A stretch of 64,000 nucleotides of DNA. It comes from Flavobacterium sp. SM15 (GTDB lineage: Bacteria; Bacteroidota; Bacteroidia; Flavobacteriales; Flavobacteriaceae). The stretch covers positions 186,001 to 250,000 of the forward strand of contig NZ_JAKLTO010000001.1 of assembly GCF_022012335.1 (NCBI RefSeq), in the 5' to 3' direction. Shown in pieces: positions 33,561 through 42,658 of the stretch (position 1 is its first letter; every line of letters begins with the position of its first letter). Under the pieces are notes generated by a model. It saw only the letters and a list, made by a program, of their open reading frames with translations, did no database searches and was not told where the DNA came from. The translations under genes and the position numbers were made by a program.

Positions 33561-36350
33561 ATGAACTTCAAATTTTTAGTTGCCGCATTCTTTATCACAT
33601 TCTTGAGTTTTGCACAAAAAGGAACGGTTACCGGGATAATCACAGACAAAGACATGAACAACGAGGCACTTGCATTTGCCACCGTAATGATCAAAGGCAC
33701 CACAAACGGAATCAATACCGACGAGCAGGGAAAATATACACTTTCAGTCGCTGAAGGAAGCCATATCCTAGTAATTTCCTTTTTAGGATACGAAAGTATG
33801 GAAATCCCCTTTACCATTAAAGCCAACGAAACCAAAACCATCAATCAGGCTTTGGGTTCTAAAGGAGTAGAACTGCAAGACGTAGTTATTAAGGTAGAAC
33901 AGAACCGTGAAAAAGAAACCGCACTCTTAGCTGAACAAAAAAAAGCAGTTGAAATCAAACAATCTATCGGAGCTCAGGAACTTTCCCGAAAAGGAGTAAG
34001 TGACGTAGAGGAAGGTTTAACAAAAATAACCGGAATTACCAAAGTAGGTTCTCGCGGACTTTTTGTTCGAGGATTAGAAGATCGTTACAACAACTTGTTG
34101 ATTAACAATTTGGCAGTACCTTCCAACAACCCGTTCAAGAAAATTATCCCATTGGATTTAATCCCTACCGATGTAGTAAGTGTAATTGAAACTTTTAAAA
34201 CATTTAATCCAAACATTTATGGTGATTTTGCAGGTGCGACTTTTAATATCGTAACTTCAAAACCTACCAATAGTATTACTAAATTATCTATAGGTGCAGG
34301 AATCACTACCAACAATAATTTAAGGAACTTCTATACTGCAAAAGAAATTGGAACAACAAAAGGCTTCTTCGGATTAACCGGAAACGACCGAGAACTTCCT
34401 TCTGAATTTCACTCAAAACCAAATCCACCGGTTACCTTAAACCGCCAGGATGCCGTAAATGCTTTTAAAACCGGATTCGAAATCGAGAAAACCAAAAGCC
34501 CTTTAAACAGCAGCATCGGATTATTACATGCTGAAAAATTCAACTTAAAAAACAGCAAAATCAGCTACTTGCTTTCCTTAAATTTTGACAATTCCTACAC
34601 GTACCGAAAAGGAGCAGACAGAACCTTAACACCAACGGATTTGATCCAGTACTCAAATAACTTTCAGTCTACTCAGTACAACTACAAAACGAACTTCTCA
34701 TCAATTGTAGGAGTTAACTATGCAGCAGAACGCTTGAATTTATCTGCAAATGTGTTGTATTTGAAAACTTCTGACAACATGATTCAGGATCAGTACGGTT
34801 ATCAAAATCAGCAAACTGATGTTACCGATTATTTAATCCGTACTAATCAGCTTGATGAAACACAATACTTAAACGGACAATTATTTGGAGATTACGCATT
34901 AACTTCAAACAAAAACCACAATCTAAAATTTGGAGTTTCATTGGCTAAAACCGCATATGGTCAGCCGGACAGAAATTTCTATTCCGGACATGCAGTTTCA
35001 GAAGACAATGTAATTGTAAGTTACGGTGGAAACAACTTTTTAAGACAGTACTTAGACATTAAAAACGACATGTACAACTCTGCGTTTTTAGAATACAATT
35101 TGAAATTCGGAAACGACCACAAATTATCCATTGGATACAACGGCAATACTAACGCAACGGTTTCTTCCTACCGCTTTATTCAAACTATTAAAAATTTCAC
35201 CACCGGAGGTTCTTTCAGTCTGAATCCGTTTGCTGCAGATTCACAAATCGAAGCCGACCTTATGAATTATGAGATTTCTTTTCAGGAAGCCAGTAACGCA
35301 ACATGGAAAGCTAAATTAAATGAAAACGTTAATGCTGGTTACGCCAACTTATTCTACAAATTCTCGGATAAATTCGAAGTAAATGCCGGTGTACGTGCAG
35401 AAAAATATGACCGTACTACTAAGTATAAAGAAATCGGTTCTTTTGATGATCCTTACAAAAAAATCAACAAAGACAAGATATATATTTTACCTTCTGTGAA
35501 TTCAAAATATGCAATTAATGAAACCATGAACCTTCGTTTTGCAGCTTCACAAACCTATACTAAACCAGTCATTATGGAGTCGTATCCTTTACAAATTGTA
35601 AATCCGGATAACACAACCATCCAAGGAAATCCATATTTGGTAAACAGTGACAATACTAATTTCGACCTGAAATTTGAAGCCTTCCCAACCTCAAAAGAAA
35701 TGTTTGCTATTGGCGCTTTTGGAAAATACATCAAAAATCCAATCGAGCGTTCCTACTTAATTTCTTCGGGAGCTAATACACAAACCTATTTCAATTCGGA
35801 TAACGCTAAATTGTACGGAGTTGAAGCAGAATTCATTCTGGACTTAGAGCGTCTTTCAAAATCCTTAACCGATTTTTCATGGGGCTTCAACACTTCTATT
35901 ATGAAAACCGATGTTACCGTTCCTGAATATGTAATCAGTCCTAATGGTGACAAAATCAAAAGTATCGAAACCCACAAAGACAGAGAATTACAAGGGGCTT
36001 CAAAGTGGTTAATCAATTCCGATTTAAAATACCAGTTCAACCTAAGCAGTACTTGGACCAATACGATTTCTGCGGTGTATTCGGTATTTGGAAAACGCAT
36101 TTATAGTGTGGGAACCAATGGAGTAGATCATCTTTACGAACTTCCGGTAAGCAAATTGGATTTCGTTTTAACCAGTAAGCTTTCAAAAAATATTGATTTA
36201 AAACTTTCTGCCGATAACGTTCTAAACCCTAATACAAGGTTAGAATTAGGAAAAGACAATACCACAAAAACTTTCAATGAAGATTCCTTTATAATGAAAG
36301 ACTACAAAAAAGGAGTTGGATTCTCTTTCAGCCTAGGCTACACGTTTTAA
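33561..36350 (+). CDS. TonB-dependent receptor with CarboxypepD-like N-terminal domain
   Basis: The 929-residue outer-membrane transporter starts with signal MNFKFLVAAFFITFLSFAQ. Residues 23-105 are a carboxypeptidase regulatory-like beta domain (GTVTGIITDKDMNNEALAFA and VISFLGYES). The plug follows (about 130-230, with GLFVRGLEDRYNNLLINN). The rest is a 22-strand-type barrel ending GVGFSFSLGYTF. No SusD gene follows; instead a beta-helix lipoprotein is encoded at 36527. It has no clear -33/-7 promoter, consistent with activator control. The ligand is unknown; phosphate-related substrates are a guess based on the PhoBR-like neighbours. Confidence 0.92.
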   Translation: MNFKFLVAAFFITFLSFAQKGTVTGIITDKDMNNEALAFATVMIKGTTNGINTDEQGKYTLSVAEGSHILVISFLGYESMEIPFTIKANETKTINQALGSKGVELQDVVIKVEQNREKETALLAEQKKAVEIKQSIGAQELSRKGVSDVEEGLTKITGITKVGSRGLFVRGLEDRYNNLLINNLAVPSNNPFKKIIPLDLIPTDVVSVIETFKTFNPNIYGDFAGATFNIVTSKPTNSITKLSIGAGITTNNNLRNFYTAKEIGTTKGFFGLTGNDRELPSEFHSKPNPPVTLNRQDAVNAFKTGFEIEKTKSPLNSSIGLLHAEKFNLKNSKISYLLSLNFDNSYTYRKGADRTLTPTDLIQYSNNFQSTQYNYKTNFSSIVGVNYAAERLNLSANVLYLKTSDNMIQDQYGYQNQQTDVTDYLIRTNQLDETQYLNGQLFGDYALTSNKNHNLKFGVSLAKTAYGQPDRNFYSGHAVSEDNVIVSYGGNNFLRQYLDIKNDMYNSAFLEYNLKFGNDHKLSIGYNGNTNATVSSYRFIQTIKNFTTGGSFSLNPFAADSQIEADLMNYEISFQEASNATWKAKLNENVNAGYANLFYKFSDKFEVNAGVRAEKYDRTTKYKEIGSFDDPYKKINKDKIYILPSVNSKYAINETMNLRFAASQTYTKPVIMESYPLQIVNPDNTTIQGNPYLVNSDNTNFDLKFEAFPTSKEMFAIGAFGKYIKNPIERSYLISSGANTQTYFNSDNAKLYGVEAEFILDLERLSKSLTDFSWGFNTSIMKTDVTVPEYVISPNGDKIKSIETHKDRELQGASKWLINSDLKYQFNLSSTWTNTISAVYSVFGKRIYSVGTNGVDHLYELPVSKLDFVLTSKLSKNIDLKLSADNVLNPNTRLELGKDNTTKTFNEDSFIMKDYKKGVGFSFSLGYTF

Positions 36351-36362
36351 AAACAAATAACT

Positions 36363-36398
36363 AAAAAAGCAGTGCTACGGTACTGCTTTTTTGTTTTT
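36363..36398 (+). terminator. Terminator after the TonB receptor gene
   Basis: AAAAAGCAGT / ACTGCTTTTT stem with a loop of about eight bases and a T run. It separates the receptor from the lipoprotein gene, which therefore probably has its own promoter or depends on read-through. Confidence 0.75.
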
Positions 36399-36526
36399 CA
36401 ATAACAATTAGTTTACATAAAGATGAATTTTCAATAATGATTCCTTGATATTGATTTAACGCATCAAAAAAAAAGACTAACCATCTTTGCATCAACGATA
36501 TAACTATTAAATAAAAAACCAAAAAA

Positions 36527-37714
36527 ATGAAAAAGTTATTATTCAGCTTAGCTATTTTAGGCTCAATTTTCACAGGATGTTCTAAAGACGATGAGGATGA
36601 GAACACACAAGTAACTCCCCAAGTTGGTGAAATCTCAGGAAACATCACTGCAAACAAAACTTATGCTTACGGGAATTACACTTTAAAAGGAATTGTAAGA
36701 GTAAAAGCTGGTGCTACTTTAACTATCGATGCAGGATCAACAGTTACTTGTGATAAAGCAAACGGAGACAACGCATTAGTAATCGAAAACGGTGCAAAAT
36801 TAATCGTTAACGGTACAGAATCAGCTCCAGTAATTTTTACTGAACTTTCTAAAGTTCCTGGTTCTTGGGGTGGTATCATCATGTACGGTGATGCACCTGC
36901 AAAAGTTTTAGGCGGTGGAACTACTTCAATCTCTGAAGACGGATTATCATTATCTTACGGAGGTACAAACGCTAACCACAACGGAGGTTCTTTAAACTAT
37001 GTTCGTGTAGAATACGCTGGGAAAAAATTAGCCGACGGAACTAAAGAATTAAACGGTTTCTCTTTCTATTCAGTTGGAGCAGGAACAACATTAAATCACT
37101 TGGTATCTTATATGGGTGCTGACGACGGTTTCGAGTTTTACGGTGGTAACGTAAGTTTAAAAAATGCAATTTCTTACGGAAACTATGATGATTCTTTCGA
37201 CTGGCAAGACGGATGGTATGGTCAGGAAAACACAAACTGGTATGCTTACCAAGTAAACAAAGGAAACTTCGGTATTGAAATTGAGGCTTCTGCTAACAAC
37301 AACACTTTCTGGCCTAAATTTACAAACGTCACTTTAAAAAGAGCTAACGGATGTACTCCTGAAGTTGCTGGTGATGTTCAAGTTGATGCTATTCAGTTTA
37401 AAAAAGAAGGAAACGGAGATTTTACAAATGTAGTAATTGACGGATACGGTTCTTATACTGAAGCTGGTACAACTTACCAAGGAGCTGCTATCAAAATTCA
37501 AGATGCAAGTACTAACACTAATCAGGTTAATGGTTCAAAAATCAAACTGACTAATGTAAAAATCACAAACACAGCTCAAGTTGTAGCTGGAGCAAGCGGT
37601 TCAATAGTGGTTACCTTCCCTACAGGTCAGTTTACAACCAGCACAACTTCTGCAGGTGCTTCTTTAACACCTGGAGCTTGGTCAACAGCTAACGGAAGTA
37701 ACTTGTTACAGTAA
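36527..37714 (+). CDS. Surface lipoprotein with parallel beta-helix
   Basis: The 395-residue protein has signal and lipobox MKKLLFSLAILGSIFTGC with Cys18, followed by an acidic SKDDEDE stretch. In Bacteroidota an acidic run right after the Cys often directs lipoproteins to the cell surface. The rest repeats short beta-turns such as GATLTIDAGSTVTCDKANGDNALVI and GSWGGIIMYG, and then LNHLVSYMGADDGFEFYGG, as in right-handed beta-helix proteins. It is the likely partner of the TonB receptor upstream, by position. Its ligand is unknown. Confidence 0.82.
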   Translation: MKKLLFSLAILGSIFTGCSKDDEDENTQVTPQVGEISGNITANKTYAYGNYTLKGIVRVKAGATLTIDAGSTVTCDKANGDNALVIENGAKLIVNGTESAPVIFTELSKVPGSWGGIIMYGDAPAKVLGGGTTSISEDGLSLSYGGTNANHNGGSLNYVRVEYAGKKLADGTKELNGFSFYSVGAGTTLNHLVSYMGADDGFEFYGGNVSLKNAISYGNYDDSFDWQDGWYGQENTNWYAYQVNKGNFGIEIEASANNNTFWPKFTNVTLKRANGCTPEVAGDVQVDAIQFKKEGNGDFTNVVIDGYGSYTEAGTTYQGAAIKIQDASTNTNQVNGSKIKLTNVKITNTAQVVAGASGSIVVTFPTGQFTTSTTSAGASLTPGAWSTANGSNLLQ

Positions 37715-37737
37715 CAAAAAACAACATTTATGTCACA

Positions 37738-37770
37738 AAAAACGCTCTTGATCGAAAGAGCGTTTTTTTT
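37738..37770 (+). terminator. Terminator of the beta-helix lipoprotein gene
   Basis: AAACGCTCTT / AAAGAGCGTTT stem with a four- to five-base loop and TTTTTT, 24 bases past the stop codon. Confidence 0.8.
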
Positions 37771-37819
37771 GGCACAGCTTTTGAAAATATTTTTATATAT
37801 TTACACAATAAATGTTCAC

Positions 37820-38161
37820 ATGAAGAAAAAATACTTTAATATTATTCTTATCGTCTTCTTCTTATTTTCCGCAAAAACTTTTGCTCAGGAAAGTAAAGGC
37901 GGGGCTGTGGGCAAAACTCAGGAAAACACCATTGAAGGATTAAACATCTACCCAAACCCCACTAACGGAGACAAAATCTACATCGTTTCAAAACAATCTC
38001 AGGAAAAAGAAGTGGAAATTTTTGACGTGTTGGGCAAACGAATCCTTCAAACCACAATTAATTCTAAAGAGTTGAATATCGGCAACTTGAACGCTGGCGT
38101 GTACATTATAAAAATCAAAGAAGGCGAAGCTTCCGCCACAAGAAAACTTATTGTTAGGTAA
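37820..38161 (+). CDS. Very short T9SS sorting-domain protein
   Basis: From ATG at 37820 the protein has 113 residues; the frame upstream runs through the terminator and is not used. It has signal MKKKYFNIILIVFFLFSAKTFA, about 20 linker residues (SKGGAVGKTQENT), then a type A T9SS C-terminal domain (IEGLNIYPNPTNGD, IFDVLGKRI, GVYIIKIKEGE, RKLIVR). Almost nothing is left as cargo, which is unusual. It could be a remnant of a longer protein or a small surface peptide released after tail cleavage. Confidence 0.8.
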   Translation: MKKKYFNIILIVFFLFSAKTFAQESKGGAVGKTQENTIEGLNIYPNPTNGDKIYIVSKQSQEKEVEIFDVLGKRILQTTINSKELNIGNLNAGVYIIKIKEGEASATRKLIVR

Positions 38162-38232
38162 TTGCAAAGCTGCAGTTCATCGATTTAATAATAATTTCAT
38201 ATAGAAAAATTTTACATTTTCTAAATAGTCCT

Positions 38233-38240
38233 TATCTTTG
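38233..38240 (+). promoter_or_regulatory. -7 box of the T9SS protein gene at 38270
   Basis: TATCTTTG, 29 bases before the ATG. No TTG at the usual -33 distance. Confidence 0.5.
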
Positions 38241-38269
38241 TTGTCCAATTTTTAAAAATCAGAAAAAAA

Positions 38270-39193
38270 ATGAAAAAAATCTACTTATTAGGCGCTATAC
38301 TAGCTACGACGTTATCTTTTGGTCAAGTATTCACTGGAACTTATAATTTTGCAAGTGTTACTGCACCTCCAACAGGAACAGGACTTATTGATCCAACACC
38401 GGTTCCAACTGCAACCGGAATCGTGTTCGGTTCATTTTCTTGTGTTAACTCTGTTGCTACGCAACCAACTGCAGGTGGTCGTTTTTCTTTCGACAACCAG
38501 CCATTAGGAGCTACAAATGGAGACAACAACTACGCTAACTTAACAGGAGCTATAGATCTTACAAACTACATGCAGGTTACCATTACTCCAGATGCAGGTA
38601 CAACATACGATTTAACTGGAATTACTTTCAGACACCAAAGATCAGGTACAGGCGTTAGAACTTATGCTGTAAGATCAAGTGCTGATGGATATGCAACAAA
38701 CTTACCCGCTTCAATCAACCCAGCTAATGCAGAATTATCTGTTCAAACTGGCGATGTCTTCTTTAGAGTAAATGATGCTACAACAACAGGGCAAAACGGA
38801 AGCACTATCACTTTGAGTGGAGCTAATTTCACAGGACTTACAGGGCCAGTTACTTTTAGATTCTACGGATGGAATGCAGAAGGAACAGGTGGTACCAACA
38901 GTATTGATGATGTTGCAATTTCAGGAAATGTAACAGCTTTATCTACAAATGAATTTGGAAACATCGCTGGATTAAAATTTTATCCAAATCCGGTAACTGA
39001 CGGAAAATTATTTATTTCTTCCGATTCAAATTCAACAAAAACTGTTGCCATCTACGATGCTTTAGGAAAACAAGTTTTAAACACTACAGTTGAAAACGGT
39101 TTCGTTAACACTTCAGCATTAAACACTGGTGTTTACATGGTTAAAATTACAGAAGAAGGAAAAACTGCTGCTAGAAAATTAGTAATCAAGTAA
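38270..39193 (+). CDS. T9SS-secreted beta-sandwich protein
   Basis: The 307-residue protein has signal MKKIYLLGAILATTLSFG, a roughly 200-residue beta-sandwich-like domain (Thr/Gly/Ala-rich; GAIDLTNYMQVTITPDAGTT and SGPVTF-type strands ending NSIDDVAISG), and a type A T9SS tail starting IAGLKFYPNPVTDGKLF. The domain has the look of carbohydrate- or polymer-binding modules, but no family is recognised. Signal and tail are almost identical to those of the next gene. Confidence 0.85.
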   Translation: MKKIYLLGAILATTLSFGQVFTGTYNFASVTAPPTGTGLIDPTPVPTATGIVFGSFSCVNSVATQPTAGGRFSFDNQPLGATNGDNNYANLTGAIDLTNYMQVTITPDAGTTYDLTGITFRHQRSGTGVRTYAVRSSADGYATNLPASINPANAELSVQTGDVFFRVNDATTTGQNGSTITLSGANFTGLTGPVTFRFYGWNAEGTGGTNSIDDVAISGNVTALSTNEFGNIAGLKFYPNPVTDGKLFISSDSNSTKTVAIYDALGKQVLNTTVENGFVNTSALNTGVYMVKITEEGKTAARKLVIK

Positions 39194-39213
39194 TTTTTTC
39201 TTACAAAAATAGG

Positions 39214-39240
39214 AAAGCACCACTTAGTTGGTGCTTTTTT
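39214..39240 (+). terminator. Terminator after the first T9SS paralogue
   Basis: AAAGCACCA / TGGTGCTTT stem, six-base loop, then TTTTT. Confidence 0.75.
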
Positions 39241-39267
39241 TATATCTTTACTTAAACAAAAAGAATT

Positions 39268-40212
39268 ATGAAAAAAATTTACTTAGCAGGCGCAATATTA
39301 GCTACAACAATATCCTTCGGGCAGCAGACGTTACCTTTTACAGATGCTTTTAATTATCCAGCGGGCAATTTACACGATACTGCTCCTTGGGAAGCATTAG
39401 GATTTCCAAATGCAGGTGGTGACCATATTCTATTAGACGGTTCAAAAGTAATCTTCGCCGGCATTGGTACTGATGCACAGATCAAGGTTACACCTCAATC
39501 TTCGGGTACTGTTTTTTACAAATTCAGCCTTAAAGTAGTTTCTATGGCCGGGGTTACTCAAGCAAATGGCGGCTATTTAGCAGGCTTCGCGACAAATGCC
39601 ATAACTCACGGAGGAACACTTTGGACGAAGCGCGTAGACGACAATACTTTCAAATTTGGTATTGAAACCGCAACAGCAACTGGAGTAGACACCACTTGGG
39701 ACACAGCCGATTATTCTACAGGAACAACTTACACGGTTGTTGTAGCTTACACTTTTGGCACCGGCACTAGTGATGACATCACAAGTTTATGGGTAAACCC
39801 AACAGGTGCAGACGAGGCCTCACCGCTATTAACTGACTACCATACAGGCACAGACTTAGCTTATATCGAAAGTTTTTTCTTAAGACAAGACAGTGTACAA
39901 GAAACTCCTTCGGTAGAAATTGACAATGTAAAAGTTTCGAACTCATTCACAGAGGTTTTGGCAAATACCAAATTTAATGCAATTGCAGGTTTAAAAATTT
40001 TCCCGAATCCGGTTACCGATGGCAAATTATTTATTTCTTCTGATACTGGAACCACAAAAACAATCGCTATTTACAACGCCTTAGGAAAACAAGTTTTAAA
40101 CACTACCATTGAAAACGGTTATGTGAACACTTCAAACTTAAGTACTGGCGTTTACATGGTTAAAATTACCGAAGAAGGAAAAACTGCTACTAGAAAATTA
40201 GTGATCAAATAA
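39268..40212 (+). CDS. T9SS-secreted protein, tandem paralogue in signal and tail
   Basis: The 314-residue protein has signal MKKIYLAGAILATTISFG, a central beta-rich domain of concanavalin/LamG-like look (YPAGNLHDTAPWEALG, then GTVFYKFSLKVVSM and SVEIDNVKVSN), and a T9SS tail (IAGLKIFPNPVTDGKLFISS). The central part does not match the previous gene, while the ends do, so cargo swapping between conserved ends is likely. It may act on or bind polysaccharide, but that is not shown. Confidence 0.85.
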   Translation: MKKIYLAGAILATTISFGQQTLPFTDAFNYPAGNLHDTAPWEALGFPNAGGDHILLDGSKVIFAGIGTDAQIKVTPQSSGTVFYKFSLKVVSMAGVTQANGGYLAGFATNAITHGGTLWTKRVDDNTFKFGIETATATGVDTTWDTADYSTGTTYTVVVAYTFGTGTSDDITSLWVNPTGADEASPLLTDYHTGTDLAYIESFFLRQDSVQETPSVEIDNVKVSNSFTEVLANTKFNAIAGLKIFPNPVTDGKLFISSDTGTTKTIAIYNALGKQVLNTTIENGYVNTSNLSTGVYMVKITEEGKTATRKLVIK

Positions 40213-40230
40213 TTATTCTTACATACACAC

Positions 40231-40264
40231 AAAAAAGCATCAGTAAAAGTTGGTGCTTTTTTTT
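40231..40264 (+). terminator. Terminator after the second T9SS paralogue
   Basis: AAGCATCA / TGGTGCTT (one G-U pair) with an eight-base loop and a long T run. The hairpin overlaps the promoter of the next gene. Confidence 0.7.
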
Positions 40265-40277
40265 ATTTGTAACTTTG
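40250..40277 (+). promoter_or_regulatory. Promoter of the LuxE-like gene, possibly leaderless
   Basis: TTG (40250-40252) and TAACTTTG (40270-40277), 17-base spacer. Only four bases separate the -7 box from the ATG at 40282, so transcription would begin at or next to the start codon. Confidence 0.6.
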
Positions 40278-40281
40278 TGCC

Positions 40282-41262
40282 ATGTTAAGCACTTCAGATA
40301 TTTTTCACATCGGCTCCAAAAAAGAATTTGAGAAACTGACCCTCAAAGTATTTCGTCATCAATACGACAATAATTTGGTGTACCAGAATTTCTGCAAGTT
40401 GCTTAAAAAGGACAAGACAAATGTCAAATCACTTACCGAGATTCCGTTTCTTCCTATTCAGTTTTTCAAAACCCATGAAGTGGTAAGCTCAAAAGATCCG
40501 GTTAAAATTACCTTTACCAGCAGCGGAACTACCGGCATGACTACCAGCCGTCACTTGGTTACCGATTTGCAGTTTTACGATGAAAGCTTCCGATTAGCCT
40601 TTTCCCAATTTTATGGCAACATCGAAGACTATGTTGTTTTGGCGTTACTTCCTTCTTATTTGGAACGCGAAGGATCCTCCTTAATTTATATGGTTGAAGA
40701 TTTGATTGAGCGCTCTAATCAAACTGAAAGCGGTTTTTATCTGCACAACTACGACGAGCTTATTCAAAAGCTGATACAACTGGACGCAGCAGGCCAAAAT
40801 GTTTTATTGATTGGCGTTACGTATGCCTTACTGGATTTGATCGAAAAGCAAAACTTTCAACTCAAAAACACCATTATCATGGAAACCGGCGGCATGAAAG
40901 GAAAGCGAAAAGAGATCATCCGTGAAGAACTACACGAATTGCTCTGCAAAGGTTTTGGTGTTTCGAAAATACATTCTGAATACGGCATGACCGAGCTGCT
41001 ATCCCAAGCTTATTCTTTAGGCGATGGAATATTCGAATGCCCGCCGTGGATGGAAATTCTTGTTCGCGATCCCGAAGATGCACTTTCCTATGTATCCGAA
41101 GGAAAAACCGGCGGAATCAATGTGATTGATCTGGCCAACATCAACTCATGTTCTTTTATTGCTACTCAGGATTTGGGAAAAAAATATCCCAACCATTCGT
41201 TTGAAGTGTTGGGACGTTTTGACAATTCTGATATTCGTGGCTGCAACCTGATGGTTATTTAA
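40282..41262 (+). CDS. LuxE-like acyl-protein synthetase / acyl-activating enzyme
   Basis: The 326-residue protein belongs to the LuxE branch of adenylate-forming enzymes. The phosphate-binding loop is [15 protein letters not shown] (about 73-87), and the adenylation motif is [15 protein letters not shown]. There are no luxAB or luxCD genes nearby. In non-luminous Bacteroidota, LuxE-like proteins activate acyl groups for unknown pathways. The 3' end overlaps convergent tyrS by eight bases. Confidence 0.83.
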   Translation: MLSTSDIFHIGSKKEFEKLTLKVFRHQYDNNLVYQNFCKLLKKDKTNVKSLTEIPFLPIQFFKTHEVVSSKDPVKITFTSSGTTGMTTSRHLVTDLQFYDESFRLAFSQFYGNIEDYVVLALLPSYLEREGSSLIYMVEDLIERSNQTESGFYLHNYDELIQKLIQLDAAGQNVLLIGVTYALLDLIEKQNFQLKNTIIMETGGMKGKRKEIIREELHELLCKGFGVSKIHSEYGMTELLSQAYSLGDGIFECPPWMEILVRDPEDALSYVSEGKTGGINVIDLANINSCSFIATQDLGKKYPNHSFEVLGRFDNSDIRGCNLMVI

Positions 41263-42544
41263 CCTTGATTACATAATAATTTTTCTTTCCTTTTTGAAGC
41301 AATAAGAATTGGTTACTGATCAAATCTTCTTTGGTGATTTTATACTCTTCGCCAACTTTAGCTTTGTTTAACGAAACCGCGTTTTGTTTTAATTCTCTTC
41401 TGGCATCACTATTAGAAGCTAAGAAACCGGTTTTTGCAGAAAGTGCTGCGATCATATCCAGACCTTCTTCCAATTCTGCCATGGCAATTTCAGCTTGCGG
41501 AACGCCTTCAAAAACTTCTAAAAAAGTTTTATCATCTAATTTTTTAAGCTCGTCCATAGTTGGGCTGAAAAACGCATTAGAAGCTGCGATTGCATTTTCT
41601 AAATCTTCTTTAGAATGTACCATAACCGTAATTTCCTCGGCTAATTTTTTCTGCAAAGCTCTCAAATGCGGTGCCTGATTATGTTCTGCAATTAAGGCTT
41701 CAATGGTTTCTTTATCTAAAAAAGTGAAAATCTTAATGTATTTTTCTGCATCAACATCCGAAGTATTCAACCAATACTGGTAGAATTTGTACGGAGAAGT
41801 ACGCTCAGCATCCAACCAAATATTCCCTCCTTCAGATTTACCAAATTTGGTCCCATCGGCTTTGGTAATTAACGGACAGGTTAACGCATAGGCTTTCCCA
41901 GACTCAATTCTGCGCACCAATTCCGTTCCAGTAGTAATGTTTCCCCACTGATCGCTTCCGCCCATTTGTAGCGTACAGCTTTTTGTGCGGTATAAGTGTA
42001 AAAAGTCGAACCCTTGCACTAGTTGATATGTGAATTCTGTAAACGACATTCCTTCGGCAGATTCTCCTGTCAAACGTTTTTTAACCGAATCCTTTGCCAT
42101 CATGTAGTTCACGGTAATATGCTTTCCAACATCACGAATAAATCCTAAAAAGGAGAATTCCTTCATCCAATCGTAGTTGTTTACCAATTCGGCAGCGTTA
42201 GGCTCATTTGATGCAAAATCTAAAAATCGCGCCAATTGCCCTTTTATCGCATCCTGATTGTGTCGTAAAGTCGCTTCATCCAACAAGTTTCTTTCGTTCG
42301 ATTTTCCAGACGGATCTCCAATCATTCCGGTTGCACCCCCTACAAGCGCTAAGGGTTTGTGCCCGCTTAACTGAAAATGACGCAACATCATCACACCTAC
42401 CAAATGCCCTATATGCAATGAATCAGCAGTTGGATCAATACCCACATACGCCACACGCATCTGCTCCATCAAATGTTCTTCTGTGCCTGGCATTACGTCG
42501 TGGAGCATTCCTCTCCAAGTCACTTCTTCAATAAAATTTTTCAT
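41255..42544 (-). CDS. tyrS: Tyrosyl-tRNA synthetase
   Basis: The 429-residue class I synthetase charges tRNA-Tyr. The HIGH motif is in [10 protein letters not shown], the Tyr pocket has [13 protein letters not shown] and [14 protein letters not shown], and the KMSKS equivalent is KFGKS ([11 protein letters not shown]). The last 70 residues form the S4-like RNA-binding domain. The start at 42544 ([12 protein letters not shown]) is preferred to the ATG seven codons upstream because the -7 box at 42563-42570 overlaps that longer start. Confidence 0.96.
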   Translation of the reverse strand: MKNFIEEVTWRGMLHDVMPGTEEHLMEQMRVAYVGIDPTADSLHIGHLVGVMMLRHFQLSGHKPLALVGGATGMIGDPSGKSNERNLLDEATLRHNQDAIKGQLARFLDFASNEPNAAELVNNYDWMKEFSFLGFIRDVGKHITVNYMMAKDSVKKRLTGESAEGMSFTEFTYQLVQGFDFLHLYRTKSCTLQMGGSDQWGNITTGTELVRRIESGKAYALTCPLITKADGTKFGKSEGGNIWLDAERTSPYKFYQYWLNTSDVDAEKYIKIFTFLDKETIEALIAEHNQAPHLRALQKKLAEEITVMVHSKEDLENAIAASNAFFSPTMDELKKLDDKTFLEVFEGVPQAEIAMAELEEGLDMIAALSAKTGFLASNSDARRELKQNAVSLNKAKVGEEYKITKEDLISNQFLLLQKGKKNYYVIKVK

Positions 42545-42562
42545 TTGTATCCTGAATTTTCG

Positions 42563-42570
42563 CAAAGATA
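42563..42570 (-). promoter_or_regulatory. -7 box of tyrS
   Basis: TATCTTTG on the minus strand, 18 bases before the chosen ATG. No clear -33 TTG. Confidence 0.5.
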
Positions 42571-42645
42571 AAATTTATTGTTGATTCACTTATTTGGTTA
42601 CTGGGTTATTTAAAAAAAAATCGCAATTCGTAATCCATATATTCG

Positions 42646-42653
42646 TATTTTCG
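42646..42653 (+). promoter_or_regulatory. -7-like box of the epimerase gene, possibly leaderless
   Basis: TATTTTCG ends five bases before the ATG at 42659, so the mRNA may have almost no leader. The same TATTTTCG variant lies upstream of the gene at 50029 (49996-50003). Confidence 0.4.
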
Positions 42654-42658
42654 CTTTT

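Noticed and set aside
37730..37819. Upstream extension of the short T9SS protein
   Set aside because: It would pass through the rho-independent terminator at 37738-37770 and put 30 residues ahead of a good signal peptide.
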